Shown: one piece after another, positions 63,772 to 64,000 of the stretch | Position numbering within the stretch: position 1 is the first letter of the stretch | How the letters are laid out: each line of letters starts with the position of its first letter | DNA from: Exiguobacterium sp. s122 | GTDB taxonomy: Bacteria; Bacillota; Bacilli; Exiguobacteriales; Exiguobacteriaceae | Direction of reading: 5' to 3' | DNA: 64,000 nucleotides | Assembly: GCF_018618475.1 (NCBI RefSeq) | Contig: NZ_JACSMD010000002.1 | Span: 124,001-188,000 of the forward strand | The notes under the pieces: generated by a model | What the model was told of the DNA's origin: nothing | Seen by the model: only the letters and a program-made list of their open reading frames with translations | The model's database searches: none | Position numbers and translations under genes: made by a program

Positions 63772-63850
63772 AACCTAAATTCACACCGGTCCCCTAAAGT
63801 TGGATGAACGGCATCAATTTAGGTTTTGCCTGCATGACCAGTAACAATCC
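63772..63850 (-). promoter_or_regulatory. RAT antiterminator and terminator switch in the licT leader
   Basis: The RAT (63822-63850) starts GGATTGTTACTG and ends GCAGGCAAAACC, near the Bacillus consensus. It overlaps a terminator with 10-bp arms AACCTAAATT (63816-63825 and 63772-63781) followed by a U-rich run. It makes licT autoregulated. Confidence 0.92.
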
Positions 63851-63878
63851 CAAAGTGGATTTTCTTCTTCTCGTCCTT

Positions 63879-63907
63879 AGCATACTCCGTTGATATCTTG
63901 ACGTCAA
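63879..63907 (-). promoter_or_regulatory. Predicted promoter of the licT-bglP-bglA operon
   Basis: TTGACG (63902-63907) and TATGCT (63879-63884) are separated by 17 bases on the minus strand; the RAT follows about 20-50 bases after the start. Confidence 0.8.
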
Positions 63908-63914
63908 CATAAAA

Positions 63915-63928
63915 ATAAAACGCTTACA
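63915..63928. promoter_or_regulatory. cre site upstream of the licT promoter
   Basis: On the minus strand TGTAAGCGTTTTAT fits the CcpA consensus with one mismatch and lies 8 bases upstream of the -35. Confidence 0.55.
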
Positions 63929-63940
63929 CGGTGACCGTTT

Positions 63941-64000
63941 TTATTCGAACAGGATGCGTTGCATCCGCTCCGGCGCTGCCAAAAAGTCACGCATGACCCG
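63941..64000 (-). CDS. 3' end of a truncated gene (window edge)
   Basis: A minus-strand frame enters from the window edge and stops at 63941-63943, encoding 19 C-terminal residues rich in charged and hydrophobic positions (RDFLAAPERMQRILFE). It looks like a helical end of a real protein because the frame is open to the edge. Product unknown. Confidence 0.35.
   Translation of the reverse strand, partial: RVMRDFLAAPERMQRILFE

Overview
The window looks like a chromosomal segment of a low-GC Gram-positive bacterium with mid-range GC, most consistent with Exiguobacterium. That genus is inferred from the gene repertoire and not proven. Supporting traits are strong AGGAGG-type ribosome sites, CcpA-type cre sites, LicT antitermination, a Bacillus-type FNR with its cysteine cluster at the C-terminus, a sortase, and lipoprotein signals. 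No rRNA, tRNA, CRISPR array, insertion sequence or phage module was seen, and no gene-free stretch exceeds about 300 bases.

Layout. 0-5.8 kb: flavin-binding stress protein, cold-shock protein with a long leader, beta-helix lyase-like protein, flavodoxin, oligo-1,6-glucosidase and a divergent AraC regulator. 5.9-8.1 kb: a two-gene surface module of a cell-wall-anchored repeat protein and a sortase fused to an Fn3-like domain. 8.2-11.8 kb: ferric iron ABC importer behind a Fur-type operator. 11.9-15.7 kb: TetR regulator and RND efflux pump. 15.7-24.9 kb: housekeeping and surface genes (YwqG-like, LrgAB-like, PepT, OsmC, SfsA, SpoIIM-like, ABC-F, YtkA-like lipoprotein, LysM polysaccharide deacetylase).

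24.9-41.4 kb is the most coherent block, an anaerobic nitrate-respiration island. It holds a NarK transporter, nine overlapping molybdenum-cofactor genes, FNR, a six-gene molybdoenzyme operon (NarI-like cytochrome b carrying a CxxC domain, a stand-alone copy of that domain, a NapA/NasC-type catalytic subunit, a 4Fe-4S subunit, a Tat-exported Rieske protein and a 67-residue membrane protein), molybdate uptake genes modAB, and the iron-sulfur repair protein Ric/ScdA. Five promoters in the block carry an FNR-like palindrome whose centre lies exactly 29.5 bp from the near edge of a -10-like hexamer, which suggests one FNR regulon.

41.5-46.5 kb: glyoxylate shunt (isocitrate lyase, malate synthase G and a small cysteine-rich protein) next to a MarR regulator and a nitroreductase, with three copies of a TGTTATATAACA-like operator. 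46.6-49.5 kb: second nitroreductase, methyltransferase and an Ecs-like ABC transporter. 49.6-56.7 kb: cellobiose-type PTS with 6-phospho-beta-glucosidase, its GntR regulator, a divergent mannose-6-phosphate isomerase/ROK sugar kinase fusion and a second ROK kinase. 56.7-59.4 kb: GAF-GGDEF diguanylate cyclase with a membrane partner, and an unrecognised gene followed by an unlisted 30-residue membrane peptide. 59.5-64.0 kb: beta-glucoside operon licT-bglP-bglA with promoter, cre site and two RAT/terminator switches, ending in the 3' end of a truncated gene.

All assignments come from reading the sequence by eye. Domain names rest on motif recognition and no database search was run.
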